DNA of 64,000 nucleotides, taken from contig CM043947.1 of NCBI GenBank assembly GCA_014529385.2, forward strand, positions 129,606,391 through 129,670,390. Direction: 5' to 3'. The notes under the pieces were generated by a model, which saw only the letters and a program-made list of their open reading frames with translations, made no database searches and was not told where the DNA came from. Position 1 is the first letter of the stretch. The number at the start of each line of letters is the position of its first letter. The translations under genes were made by a program, and so were the position numbers. This stretch comes from Adiantum capillus-veneris. Taxonomy: Eukaryota > Streptophyta > Polypodiopsida > Polypodiales > Pteridaceae. Of this stretch, positions 1 through 11,800 are shown one piece after another.

Positions 1-78
1 CGTATTCATCCGCTCCGTCTTGTTAATGTGCTTGAGCATAGTGTTTTGTTTGTCTAGCTTGGGTGGTTCATCTACTAA

Positions 79-401
79 TTAATCCTCATCTACTTTGTCC
101 TTGGTGCCAGTCAATCCCCATTTTTCCACAATGAAGGGGTTGTGCATGACTAGATACATCAATCGTTCTTGGTCAAAGTATCTATCTCCATTATAGTACA
201 CATCTACAAGGTCCTTGAACTTGCTTGGTTTATTCTCCAACTTCACACGGTAGCGGTCCATACCATCCTTATAGATTTTAGCGTTTAGCTCATTCTGAAA
301 TTGAAATTTTAGATACAATAGCTTGACATCCAATGCTGGGAAGGACCTGCCCCCATAGAAGTTCCCTCCTTAAAGCTCACCCTATTGAATCCCTCGGCCA
401 T
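79..401 (-). other. Unrecognised minus-strand reading frame with one frameshift
   Basis: A minus-strand frame begins at an ATG (399-401) with MAEGFNRVSFKEG. After about 25 codons it must shift by one base to continue as a frame that stays open to a stop at position 79 (about 95 further codons, rich in K, D, Y and aromatic residues, with the stretch DRYRVKLENKPSKFKDLVDV). I do not recognise the domain. A candidate LTR/primer-binding edge of the same orientation lies about 1.8 kb upstream, at 2169-2188, so this could be the first ORF of a minus-strand LTR element cut by the window edge. That link is inference. Confidence 0.25.
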
Positions 402-658
402 TATGGTGTATGATCTTTCAATGATATATCAGATAGATCTTCCTCTATAATAGTCTCTAGCGGATGCAAAGGCCTTTGATTCACATTCTCTTCAGGTGAA
501 ATGTTTCTCACTAGTTTTATCTCTCACTTTCACCACAAATCGCAGTTTTACTTGTAACACCCACAACTTAAGTCCAATTTCAATTTAGAAAAGACCACCA
601 GGATCCTGGAGACTGTTTTGGCCGTGGTGCAATTCTAATTTCAGTATGTCTCAAAGGA

Positions 659-1648
659 ACATGGATGGTGATCCATGTACCTCAGTGGAAAAATGGGATG
701 ATTTTGTTCCCATACCTAGCCTTTGGTCTAATGATCTCAAGTCTATGCTTTTTGTAAGATTTGGATCTGCTTAGGGTGGAGAAAAGTCAAACCCTAGTAC
801 TGTTTTGGCACTTTTCGATTTGAACTGGTTTTTCTCCTTTTGACCCCTTTCTGAACTTCTTTTCACTTCCTTGCTTTGGGAACTTTTGTTCAAATGGTTT
901 AGGCTCCTCACAGTGATCCAGTTCTTGTGCAAAATTTCAGAAAATATACATGGATCGCGATCCATGTTTGGAAGCCAAATTGACTTTTCTTGGTAAACTT
1001 TTCTGCCAATGGATCTTCTGGGAAATGTGTTTCAACTTGTCCACTTGTCAATTTCCAACCAAAGATCATGATGAGGTATATAGATCGCGATCCATGTTTG
1101 ACCTCATTTTGACATGAAACTTGGTCAGCTTATAGTCCATGTTATGGTGACACTCTTCCCCAAACCTCTTTGAATTTGAATCACTTTTGCCCAACCAAAA
1201 GAAAAATTTTGTGTCTGCTTTGCGAGTTTTGCCTATTTGGCAGAATTTTGGTGTTTTGATCAACTTTTTGCAATTTTTTGCTATGGTCCCTTTTGGTAAG
1301 GTTGTTCCACTGGTTATCAAGGATGTACTAGTCAAATATCAATCCCCAATGTCAAAAAGGTACGTGGATCGCAATGCATGTTTGGAAGCATTTTGTCATG
1401 AATGTTGTTCTGCTAGTCCTCTATTCCCTGTAGAAGTCAAATCTCACCCCAAGTTTTGAATTTGGAACACCAAAAGTTCAATTCCCAAAATTTTATTAGA
1501 ATTCTAAAGTTTTGTGCATATTTGTCCAATTTCTTGATTTTGGATGTACTTTAGCAGTCTATTTATGTTCACACGCAGGATTCTGGTGGCTGATAGGTGA
1601 CAACTTCCAATCAGTTGGTCACGAAGGTACATAGATCGCGATCCATGT
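659..1648. repeat. Cluster of five GATCGCGATC-centred palindromes
   Basis: A 20-bp motif occurs at 659-678, 948-967, 1078-1097, 1362-1381 and 1629-1648. The copy at 948 is a perfect palindrome, ACATGGATCGCGATCCATGT, and the others differ at one to three positions. Start-to-start spacings are 289, 130, 284 and 267 bp. Flanks show only loose similarity (a short GGTA before, TTTGGAAG-like after), so the palindrome is better conserved than its surroundings. It may be the conserved core of a decayed roughly 140-bp tandem repeat or a structural element in a transposon leader. Confidence 0.8.
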
Positions 1649-4600
1649 TCCTCAACAAAACTGGAAGGAAGTTGTTCAAATTGCTTCCTGTGAGCTTGTT
1701 TATCCCTTTTTGCAAGCTATTTTTGAGTTTGAATCAGCTTTAATGCTCTTACCATTAAAATTTTTAATTTTTCAGAGTTGGTCTTTTGTGCCAAAACATG
1801 GTTTCGAACAGTTTTTATTCAGATTCTTTAGGCCCATTTGATGGTTGAATTTGTTATGTAACCTACTCCTATGAACTTAGATGAATCTATGAACAAAAAT
1901 GAATGAAACAGTGCAAAAATAACAATGAAATGGATGGTGAAACAGTCCTTTCTCAGCATAGAGAAAATCAAAGAATGAAATGTCTTTTGTATCTCACTCA
2001 CAGCTCTCTTTGCTCATAAAGAGTGGAACTAGCTAGTCCTCAACTCTAGTCTCTACCAAGCACTAAACCCTCATCTAGTTGCTTTACTGCCTAAGTGTAA
2101 ATGGAATGGTTATCAAAATCTCTGCAAAGGAGGCTTTTCCATACGACTAGGTCACTCACCACCTAAGGGTCGAATCCTCGGTGCCAATGTTAGCAGGTCG
2201 CTGCGACGAACGTCTGTTGCATAGCTATCTGGCACTAACACATAATGTCAATACTCAGGGAAGCGACTCGGGATGGGGCACGGAGGCTCTTTGAGATTTT
2301 CAATCTCAAGAAGTGAATGTAAGGAACTACTCAATCGAATACTATAGAAAATCTATCACTCTCTAATCCAAAAATCTACCTATGTCCAATCTCACTGCTC
2401 TAGGTAGTTACGTCTTTTCGAAATTCAAACAGATTCGAAATGCAACAAAACTTCGGGAGGAGTATAATAACACCTAGGAGGTACCAAAATCATGATCCAC
2501 TACAAAAAAATGTGCACAAAAATGTAGCAGAACTATTCAAAAAGGTTGTTCTATGGCGTAGAAACACTCTTCCATGGTCAAAACACACAAAAATAACCAT
2601 TTTAGCACTCAAACCTATGCATTTTAGCTCACAAACAGGTTGTCGTGCAAACCACAACAAAACTGAGAATGATTACACTTAGATTCAAGAGCAAGATACA
2701 AGGAACACAATGCACTAATCGGAATTGATTTTTGATTACCAAACGAAAAGAAAGATTGATTACAAGCTGTAATCGAGTTGCAGCTCACAATCAATGTCCA
2801 AAAAACTCCTTACATATAATGATAATGTTACTTTAAAAACTAAGGGTTTTGACCCAAAGGTCTGGGACCCTTTTCCACAGACAACGGCCACTTTACAAGG
2901 GTTGTAGGTTTTTGAGTGGAAGATAGAGAATAATAGGCTTTGTGAGTACACTTCAAGAATCATTACTCTCTAATTACAAGGTTTCTTCGAGAAAAAGATG
3001 GAGTACAATGAAATGTGACTTGTAGCCGGCTGCCATCTGCCTGTTACATCCTCCAAAAATGATGGACAGGCAAGGGTAGGGCAAAAACATGGTGGACATG
3101 CAAGGGCAGGGCGGCAGCTCCCCTAGTATGGTGTCTTCCTTGTCTTCAATTTTTTTAAAATCATTGGCGCTAGGTGCAACCAAGGGTTAGTGGGGGTAGA
3201 GTTAATACTCCCCTATCTCTTTGGGAACCCCACTATCCCATGGTGCAATCAAGCTCTCATTCTTTCTGCTAATAGGGTGGCTCCCTTGTTAGCCAAACTC
3301 TTAGTTGCGATATCTTTGAGCTTTGAAGATATTATGGCTTGGGTTGAGCATGGCTATACTTGTAAGTCTTTTTGAGTTTATTTATACTAACTCACAATTT
3401 GAGAGTATTGCCAAAAACAAAAAGAGATAAAACGGTAGCCAAATTTAATCTAAATGTAAGACTAAGGTACTAAATCTAACCAAAAAGTATAAAGTGAATG
3501 ATAAGAACTATAGCATACAAAACTGTACATATTTGTTACTTGATCAACGACAAAGTGCATATCCATATTGCAGAACAAGGTTCTCCTATATAATGGCTTA
3601 CTATTTTTAACATAAGCTATCTTTAATAGACCAAGGTTCTCCTATATATTGGCTAGCTATCTTTAACCCAAGCTAAGGTGATCACTTACCTTAAAAGCTA
3701 GAACCATTGATATATGATAGCACGGTTACCCTTGCAATTCAAAAATGACAAGGTATCCATCGCAATGTACATCAAGATACCCTCACCTACTGTGTATCTT
3801 AAGTAATAAGTAATTTTCAAACCCTTCTTATAGCTTAAATAACGTGACTATATGCAAAAGATAAACGTCTGTGAATACATCATCCTTCACATATCTTAGT
3901 GTAATCACCTTCACCATTTGTTCGTGGTAGCAGGGCAACCTAACCACCCTAAAAATTAGACTTTTTCTTGCATTAGTGTGTGCACCCATGTCACTTAGTA
4001 GCCTCAAATGTGACCAAGTGTACACTCCACCACTCTGCTAATTTTGTATGAGGAATATCATACCCTAACTTTTCTATAAATATTTAGAATTTATAATCTT
4101 ATTTGTCATTTTACTATCCACCCACTTTAACAATTATCTATTCAATCACAAAAAAATGATATATTTATTATTTCATGATTTAAGGTATTCTTAACTTTAA
4201 ATTTTGTCTCACCAAAAAGCGTTTCATAATATCCAAAAGGTAGGGAGAATGACTATTTGTATTTACACAAAAATTTGATATTTTTATAGACTAAAATATT
4301 TGATTGCATAGAATACAATCAAATGTATATTTGATCATATGGCATACAACCATATGATCAAATGTATATTTGATCGTATGGTATACAACCATATCTACAT
4401 CTGATTGAATGCTTAATACAATCAAATGCATCATATCATACAATGAATCATTGGTATAATAGTCAAGCATATTGTTGCATATCAAATTTTTGGATAATGG
4501 AATAAGGCGACTTAGACTGTTGCTGGCATTTTTAAATTTAAAAGTGTCGTTGGCAAGTTTTGTCACTAGCCCCCCCCCCACTCCCTCCTTCCTCCCCCCC

Positions 4601-4722
4601 TTCTTTTTGCTTACTCTATCCTATCCTAATTTGCTTAATCTTTTTTTTTAAACTCCTTGCAAGGTAGCTACTTTTACATTTTCTTGTTTTCTTACATCAT
4701 GAGAACAATCCTGTGTGCACGC

Positions 4723-4724
<2 letters not shown>
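1649..4724. other. No gene recognised; decayed intergenic or transposon DNA
   Basis: Short frames here lack domains. Visible structure is the candidate LTR edge at 2188, an imperfect direct repeat near 3585-3660 sharing AAGGTTCTCCTATAT, and an AT-rich block at about 4318-4400 where CAAATGTATATTTGATC and ATACAACCATAT recur with local palindromes. Confidence 0.6.
2169..2188 (-). promoter_or_regulatory. Candidate primer-binding site and LTR edge (minus strand)
   Basis: Read on the minus strand, a segment ending in TGCTAACA is followed at once by TTGGCACCGAGGATTCGACC. An LTR ending in CA followed by TTGG plus tRNA-like sequence is the usual arrangement at a 5' LTR/PBS junction. The LTR would start at 2188 (TGTTAGCA on the plus strand) and run right; its far edge was not found. 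No tRNA was matched. Confidence 0.25.

Positions 4725-4780
<56 letters not shown>
4725..4780. repeat. (AG)28 microsatellite
   Basis: Uninterrupted AG dinucleotides. The arginine/glutamate alternation of the overlapping frame is an artefact of the repeat. Confidence 0.97.
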
Positions 4781-4781
<1 letters not shown>

Positions 4782-7170
4782 AATCACCCTACCCACAACT
4801 ATAATATGGATTTCATGCTTTGCAGACACTTATAACATGTTGAGACTTCCATAAAGGAGGCAATCACCTCTTAGTGATCACACAATAAGATGGCGATGTG
4901 TCACTTTTAGTGCATCATTGTCCACATATTTCAGTGGCTTATGTTTTTCGAAATCCCAATTGTTTAAGAGTTATGACATACTTAAGTGAGTATACCTCAT
5001 GAGTAAGTAGTTTTTTTGTTCTTTTATTTTTCTCTCTATCAATGTTGTATGAGGTATGCTTGTAGTAGGGCTCTTCCATCGCCTCTATGCCAAGATTTAT
5101 CCTAGCAATATGCTTGATGCCCTAAGGCATTTATTCTCCTTCAAAGAAGCTAGATCATGATCAAGGTAGATTTTATGAAGCTACAGATTTCACATCAAAC
5201 CTAGGTAATGAAGTTTTGGTGGAATGGGACATTGGACATGTATCATGTCTTTGGTTATAGATGAAATTTGGTTTTTTTTTTTTTTTTTTAATCAGTAGTT
5301 TCTTTTGGTGGCATGGGTTGCTAATTTTGTAGACATGTTAATGTAACATTTTTCAAGTATATTTTCCTTTTAGAAACACTATCTTTCAACTTCATTTTGT
5401 TTTCAAGTGTTTTAAAATAGATAGCCTCGTGTCCTTTACAAGTATACGAAAAGATTGTTAGCATGTTTTTTTTTTTTAAAAAAGCAAAACTCACAATTGT
5501 GAGTGAATTATATTGATCATCTCAAAAAATTACAAGAACTTGCCATGCTCGTGCCAAGCCATGACACTATCCAGAGACCAAACTTACATTAGCTATCTAG
5601 GGAGCCACCCCTAACGACCTGCCCCCATGCCCTTGATACACAAGGTTAATTATCATGTTCTTCACTAATCTTCTGGTTTCATGATTTTCCCCTTTCCTAA
5701 GCATTCCGCTGACAACAAGGCACAGGTAACCCTAGACCAATCATCCGAGTTTTGCTTGGACCTGAGAGTCCATATTAGCACTCTGCTTTCTTGTATAATT
5801 TCAAGATGACTTAACCCCTACCAAAGTCAAGTGTTTTGGATGGTTAACTCCAAAGACTTACAAGCATGGATTGTATTCTATATTTTTGTTTGGTCTCTCA
5901 CACATTTACTAACATTGTAGCTAAAACCAACTAATCATGAATGTTACACATGTAGCTGTGATCTTGGTAGTGCATTTGAGCTACGAGCCAACAACCTAGT
6001 CTTTATGGTTGGATTGAAGATTCTACTAGAGGGAAAGTAAGTTTGATATACAATTTCTATATACAACAAGAGCCATCTTCATTTCCTAAATAGCCTAAGT
6101 AATGGAATAGGGTAAAAATTATCGACCATAAGCAAGAATTGGCAATACTTTTGCAATATCTAGGCTTGGTGAGAGGAAACTTTGTATGACAAGAGATACG
6201 TAGCATATCCTTATGACCTAGGTGAGACCATGCTAGAGTGTCCTATACTTGGGAGTGTTGGTTCAAGATGAAAGAAGGAAACCTATCACTATAGAATCAC
6301 TATTTTAAAATATTTTGCACCTAATGCCAAGCCCATCGATTGATATAGGGACATACTCCACGTGTGGAGAACATGAGAGTTCCTTGGGATGACTCATGGC
6401 GCCAAAATTCATTTGTGCTCGATGGTTCATAGTGTTGGTCATTCTCTTCGCATGACCTTTTCAAGTACTATGATGGAAATTATCAAGTTGGGATTGCAAA
6501 GATATCAATGTAATGTACTTGTTGAGATAGAGCATCTTGGGAAGGCTCAAGTATGAATTGATGGTGTACTTTGTCTTATGTTTGGAGATAGTCCCGAACT
6601 AAGCATGATGGTGTCTCCATGCCACTTAGTATCTCAAGGGAGATAGATTATTATATTAAGTTGAGACTAACATTGATATCTTTCTGAACTATATTGGGTG
6701 CCGATCTTGACCAAGGTGCCACTCTACATACTTCTTAACCGTAATGAGTTGGATTAGTTGTGAATATTTACTTCTCATCATGATGCTATGATAGTAGTTA
6801 TGTTTTTAGAAGCACTATTTTATCATGAACACTGGGCTCAAACACTATTTTGGTATATAGTCTAGTGAGTGCACTTTTACATATGCATACAAGACTCATG
6901 GATTTATTTCTCCATGGGGCTACATAAGGTTTCTCCCATACTCACAACTGTGAGTGGAAGAGTTATATTAACCCATAAAGGAATGTACAAATATCATCAA
7001 GCAAGTTAGGTACCTTGAGGGATCATAATACACAAACCGGGCTACATTGTCCTTGATAGCCGAGAGCTACTTAGATAGATAAATTTTGGTTATGGTAGAT
7101 CAAAGACCTGAGAGGGCTTTGATTTCTAGATTCTATTTTTCAAAGTTGTTATGTTTCTTGATAGAGATTA
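4781..7170. other. No gene recognised; possible LINE 3' tails
   Basis: Two T runs on the plus strand (5272-5289 and 5466-5477) could be poly(A) tails of minus-strand LINEs. The palindromic phrase CTCACAATTGTGAG at 5490 recurs as CTCACAACTGTGAG at 6941, each followed by GTGRA and a similar TTATATT context. This suggests two copies of the same element end. A LINE protein remnant lies just right of the second copy. Confidence 0.35.
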
Positions 7171-7545
7171 TCAATTCCTTGCGTTTGTGAATAATCTCGT
7201 TGAAGCTTGCCATTGATGAGTAAAGATATGCTGGTTCCTAGCCTTCCAAGATTCTCTATAGGAAAAATGGACAGTTTTTGTGCAGATTAGAATGGCTTGA
7301 TTCTTCCAAATATTGCCTCCCAAGAGTTGGTTGTTTTTGTAGAGTAGGATATTCCAAGTCTCGTGTATCCATTTACATAATTTTCCTACTAGGCTCCTGG
7401 TAGATGGACATATTTGGAGCAAGTGGAGGGGATCTTCACTAGCCGCTTGGCACCCTTAGCATCTATCAAATCCTATCCCTCTGGCTGGAATCTTAATCGT
7501 GGTTGGAATGGCCCCCCATAGAACCTTCCATAGGAAGATCTTCAT
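7171..7545 (-). pseudogene. LINE (L1-type) reverse-transcriptase tail, zf-RVT domain, degenerate
   Basis: Reading minus from the ATG at 7543-7545, the frame gives MKIFLWKVLWGAIPT, then ARGIGFDRC, a TAA stop, GCQAASEDPLHLLQIC, and continues open to 7171. The order (K-x-F-L-W, a leucine/proline helix, R-G-I, C-x-x-C-like pair, E-D-x-x-H-L, C) is the zinc-binding domain that follows the reverse transcriptase in plant L1-type LINEs. One stop lies inside the zinc motif and another precedes the ATG, so this is a relic. No endonuclease or RT core was found upstream. The T runs further left may be its tail. Confidence 0.7.
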
Positions 7546-8652
7546 AGCTAGGGGCTATTGAAGGTCTCATATGTTGCTTGCTACGAACGGCCATCTGTCC
7601 AATGCTTCCACCATTTTTTATTGAGTGGGGAAAACCAGTCTGTTTTGAACATCACTTTGCAATAGATTTCCTTAGTTTGTGATTTGGTGAAGTTTATATT
7701 TTCATGCCAATGTCGGGCTTTCTAGTCAAAATCAGCCTCACAAATTGGCATAAGCACAATGATGAGACCATTGACGGGCTTTGTTTATCAGCAAACATTT
7801 AGTTCTATTGAAATTGTATTGGGTGACTATCTAATTTTTTGTTTTCCATCCTGTGGTGTCCAAGTCCCAATATTGGGTCAAGTAGAAGAGACCTTTGTTA
7901 GTGACTTTTGTGGAAACTTCTCTCTAGAATGGATTCAACATGTCAATTTCCACACTGGAGAGCCAAGGGAACAATGGGTTATGGAGTTTTTGAAATATAT
8001 GGCTGCCTCTCCCCTTTCAAGTGTCTCTCAGGCTTTGGTGCATTTACGTATTATTTCACCCATGTTGCCACCTAGTTTTAGTTTTCCCTAAAACATACAT
8101 GGACTATCGGGTCGCTCAATCCATGTACATTGTACACATATGGCGTCTTCAATGTAGATTCATTAACTTAATTAGTGTTCCCCTCTATACAATGAGATTG
8201 AGTATATTCATTACAGGAGCCCTTGCACACATCACGATGTTTAGCTAAATGTAGGAGAGGATGCCTATAGTTAAAGTACTACTTACAATGAATGTAAAAA
8301 TTTGAAAAAGGGTGTAAACATTAGTGTTCTCAAGGTATGTTTTTGGATTCAAATTTACGAGTACAAGAGATTTTCTTTGAATGGGTGAGTATTGTCATGA
8401 CACAAGTCATAATGGGTGGCCCATGGTGCCTCCCAGGAGCTAGGAGCCTAGAGGTCATGAGCCGAAGATAAATAATGTATAGAATAGAGGGCATCTAACC
8501 TAGGATATGCACATAGAAAAGGAAGAGGGGGAAATCTTGGCTATATAGGGAGTTGGCTAGGTGTAGCTTTTGTGTGCATGTCCATATCTCTCTTTGTAGA
8601 GGGATTGTGTGGTTTAGTTATGGAGGTCGTGCACCCTGTTGAATTAAAGGAT

Positions 8653-8655
<3 letters not shown>
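7546..8655. other. No gene recognised
   Basis: The left part is the decayed upstream continuation of the LINE relic on the minus strand. A 110-codon plus-strand frame at 7759-8091 shows no domain I recognise. No splice or promoter structure is evident. Confidence 0.5.
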
Positions 8656-8700
<45 letters not shown>

Positions 8701-8845
8701 CGGGGGGGGGGGGGGGGGGGGGGGGGAGACAATGTAGAGAGAGGGGGTAGCATGAGCTATATCATAAACTTTGTGTGCATCTATACACACAAAGAGAGGG
8801 GGTGAGAGAATGTAGAGAGAGGGGGTAGCATGAACTAGATCATAA
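8656..8845. repeat. (AG)n and poly-G purine tract followed by a 78-bp tandem duplication
   Basis: AG repeats (8656-8692) run into a 34-base G tract broken by one C at 8701 (to 8726), giving about 70 bases of nearly pure purine on the plus strand. Immediately after, the phrase AATGTAGAGAGAGGGGGTAG starts at 8731 and again at 8809, a 78-bp tandem duplication that includes ATCATAAACTTTGTGTG. Confidence 0.9.
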
Positions 8846-10285
8846 ACTTTGTGTGAAATTGTGTATCTATGCATGCACTATGGATTGCTATTGAATTTTG
8901 TCAAAGTGTTGTTGTAGCTTCTGTCTCTTGATTTGCGAGCATTTTTTGTAGGTTTTTTTACCTGCCCCTTCTTCTTGTGCATTCAATCATACCCTACTTT
9001 GTTGGTTTTTTTATTTTTCCCGAATTCTTATAGGGTGATTGCTTTTGTGTTTTCCTTTTTGGTCATTTCTTGCATGTATTCTTGTGTGATTTTTGCTTCT
9101 TTTATGTGTTGTGCTTGTGTTGGTTGGTGAGTTTTCTTATTCACGAGTGTGTGTTGTGGTGTGAGTGTGTGTATATTTTGTTTCATGTTCAGGTTGTTGT
9201 GGGAATGGTAGAGTTGGAGTGGTTGGTGGTCTCCTCCCTATCTTGTTCTAGTTGGTCAAAGATACCTAAGCAAGATCGAGCGTTTCTCTTCTTGTCCTAC
9301 ATTGAATTGTCTTGTGGTTTGAAGATTTCCATGCAATTTGTCATGTTGCTCCTTCTCTTGGCAATGGTTTTGGTATTTAAGGTTCATTGTTTTTTGTGTG
9401 GAAGGCAGTCCAACTTTATGTTGTCTTGGTGGTGTGTGTTATTGATTAGTTGAGGTAGGTCTTGAAGGATGTTAGGAGAAGGATCCTAGGATAGAATAAG
9501 GCCTATAGCCAAGGCCAATGGCTAGAGGGATTTCCACAAACAATCAAGTTGCATCTTTATTCTTGCAAGTAAGCAAGATATTTCTAAGTATAAAAAACTT
9601 ATTTGTGCTGGCTTTGCACAAGTTTTGGTTATCATGGATTGCTCATGTAGAAAATTACTAAAGTAGGTCTTTTCTTTTCAACAATGCACCATGCCTTTAA
9701 ACATACTGACTACACATGCCTTTGACCTTCAGCATGGTTCAACGTGTCAATCCTCCACTTTATGTTTTCTTGGCGTGTACAAAAGTGGTGCTACTTCTGA
9801 TCTAGTTGAACCAAAAGATTTCAAGGCATTAGAGGCACACAATGATGTATTAAAGCACCAAATTTCTACCTTAAATGAAATGTTCTATGACTTACAAATC
9901 TAATTGTCAATTTCATGAGTCAATAGATTTCAGTAGGGCTATAGGCTCCCATCAAAGAGACCACCCACAAGGTTGGTACTTCTAATGAGCTTGATTTGTT
10001 TTTGCCTTTTGACCTAAAAGTGGAGGTAGAATTGCTCAAGAGCATGAAGCCCCCACATGTTTATGGTGAGGACAAAATCTTCAACAAGGATAAATGGGGT
10101 AATATCCATCTTTCGCACGTATTTTGACATTATTTTGAGGGGTGAAGAAGAAGAAGTAGCTTTGTGCCTCCATCTCCATTTTGTGCTCTCTTGGTTGTGA
10201 GCATGTGTGCATGCAAGATCTCAAGTTCTCATGGTATCAAAGATTGATTGTAGCTAAGGAGTTGTGAGCGCGGCAAGTAGGAGTT
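8846..10285. other. No gene recognised; AT-rich intergenic DNA
   Basis: Frames at 9070-9453 (hydrophobic, cysteine-rich) and 9691-9903 (ending in a possible short coiled coil with EAHNDVLKHQISTLNEMF) have no family I can name. TGGTATCAAAG near 10,232 resembles a decayed initiator-Met primer-binding site but no LTR pair was found. Confidence 0.4.
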
Positions 10286-10570
10286 GTGGAAGAAGCACTT
10301 GAGGGTAAGGGTTTCTCCATTCTCCTTCCCCATGTGGGGGGTGGCATCATGGGCAACTTTGACACGGATGGTGATGAAGCAAGGTACTATGGAACTATTG
10401 AAAGGATACTAAAGGTTAATTTTAGAACCTTTCATACCTTCATCTTCGAGTGCAAGTGGTTTGAAAATGTGTCTAGACGACATGTAAATGACCTCTACAT
10501 GGTGGACTCTAGTGTGCATCACACAGGGAGATATGACTATTTAGTTTTTCACGCAACTGGGAGCAGGTGA
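10286..10570 (+). pseudogene. Probable DUF4216 fragment, CACTA (En/Spm) associated
   Basis: The frame contains ARYYGTIERILKVNF, then FIFECKWFENV, NDLYMVDSS and a final hydrophobic strand before a stop. The pattern YYG-x-I-E-x-I followed by F-x-C-x-W-(F/Y), ND-x-Y and V-x-S is what I expect from DUF4216, the domain usually encoded next to TNP2-type CACTA transposases. A GTGAGTG donor-like sequence overlaps the stop, so the frame may be an exon. No TNP2 core or CACTA termini were seen nearby, so this is likely a stranded piece or a captured exon. Confidence 0.5.
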
Positions 10571-11741
10571 GTGACTACCTTTTTTATTCTTATTTGCTTG
10601 TAGCATTAATTATACGAATGTTACTCACTTTGAGCTTCTCTTCTATAGCAAGAAAAGAGCAACAAAAGCGACTTCATATGAAAAGAACCACTAACCAATG
10701 AATCACAAAACCAATGATTGGGTAGAGGATTGTCCCAAGCTCTCTGAGGCTCATCATTTTCCTCCTCATCATCAGAGCCATCATCAGAGGAAGGGGACTG
10801 TCAAATACAAGTAGCACTAATGTCACCAATAGAAACAAGTAACCAAGCCTCTTTCTTTGTGATAGCAACATTTTAGACAGAACTTACAAAGGCAAACATT
10901 TACGATGTCAGGCTCGCGGGTATCTATGACATACACCAAACTGCAGATCCCTTTCTTATTTGACTTCCCCTTTGCCTTATTTATAGCATTTTTGCATGGG
11001 ACAGTCAAACCCCTTTCCTTCCTTGATGGACTCTGCCAAAACAGCTTTGTCACTGGTATCCTTGTCTTTTAAAACCATCTCTGCCACACAAACTGGATGA
11101 TAAAAGTGACCACACATGGTTGTATCACACAACTAGGCTTAATGTACAAGGGGTGAGAAGAAGAAGAAGAGAATTTTTAAATAGGTAGCTTTATGGAGTT
11201 AAGAGATAGCAAGACCCACTCTTCGACATATCAGAGAGGCTAGGAGCAACGAGACCCTGTTCATTAAATTTACTCCACTCACTTGTGATTTGAGTGCAAT
11301 ACACAAGTCAACCTTAACACTCTTGGACATATCAACGAGGCTAGGAGAGACGAGACCCTGTTCATTAAATACTCATCACTTGTGCTTTGAGTGCAATACA
11401 CAAGTCAACCTTAACACTGACAATTAATGTCTACCAAGTTAAGATGTGATATGCTTCCTTCTTAGCCCACTCTCTAATCCTTAATTTAGCGGGCTTACCA
11501 AATGCAAAGTAGATCCACAAACATTGAGAGAAATAAATTGAGCTTGCCAAAAAAGGCATGGACAATACAAATAACCAAACTAAGCAACTGATACGAGCAC
11601 ACATAACATGGTGAAAATCATTGGCAAGTTTAGTTGGCATACCACCCTACACTGATGTTAAAAAGACATGTGCTAAGAGAGAAAACGTGCTATACTTGGG
11701 CAAATGCACGGATGACTCTTTGACATATCCTACACCAAGTT

Positions 11742-11744
<3 letters not shown>
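10571..11744. other. No gene recognised; imperfect direct repeat
   Basis: The phrase GAGGCTAGGAG followed by ACGAGACCCTGTTCATTAAAT occurs near 11,235 and again near 11,338, about 105 bp apart, each followed by CACTTGTG and TTTGAGTGCAATACACAAG. No coding signal. Confidence 0.5.

Positions 11745-11794
<50 letters not shown>
11745..11794. repeat. (AG)25 microsatellite
   Basis: Uninterrupted AG dinucleotides. Overlapping frames are repeat artefacts. Confidence 0.97.

Positions 11795-11800
<6 letters not shown>

Noticed and set aside
659-1648. CRISPR-like array of short repeats
   Set aside because: Spacing is irregular (130-289 bp), the repeats are palindromic and degenerate, and the DNA is plant nuclear.
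4657-4854. Frames of alternating R/E, S/L, H/T or C/V residues
   Set aside because: Such frames here and at the other dinucleotide tracts are translations of microsatellites.
9691-9903. A real small coiled-coil protein gene
   Set aside because: No domain, splice or promoter support; length is compatible with chance in AT-rich DNA.
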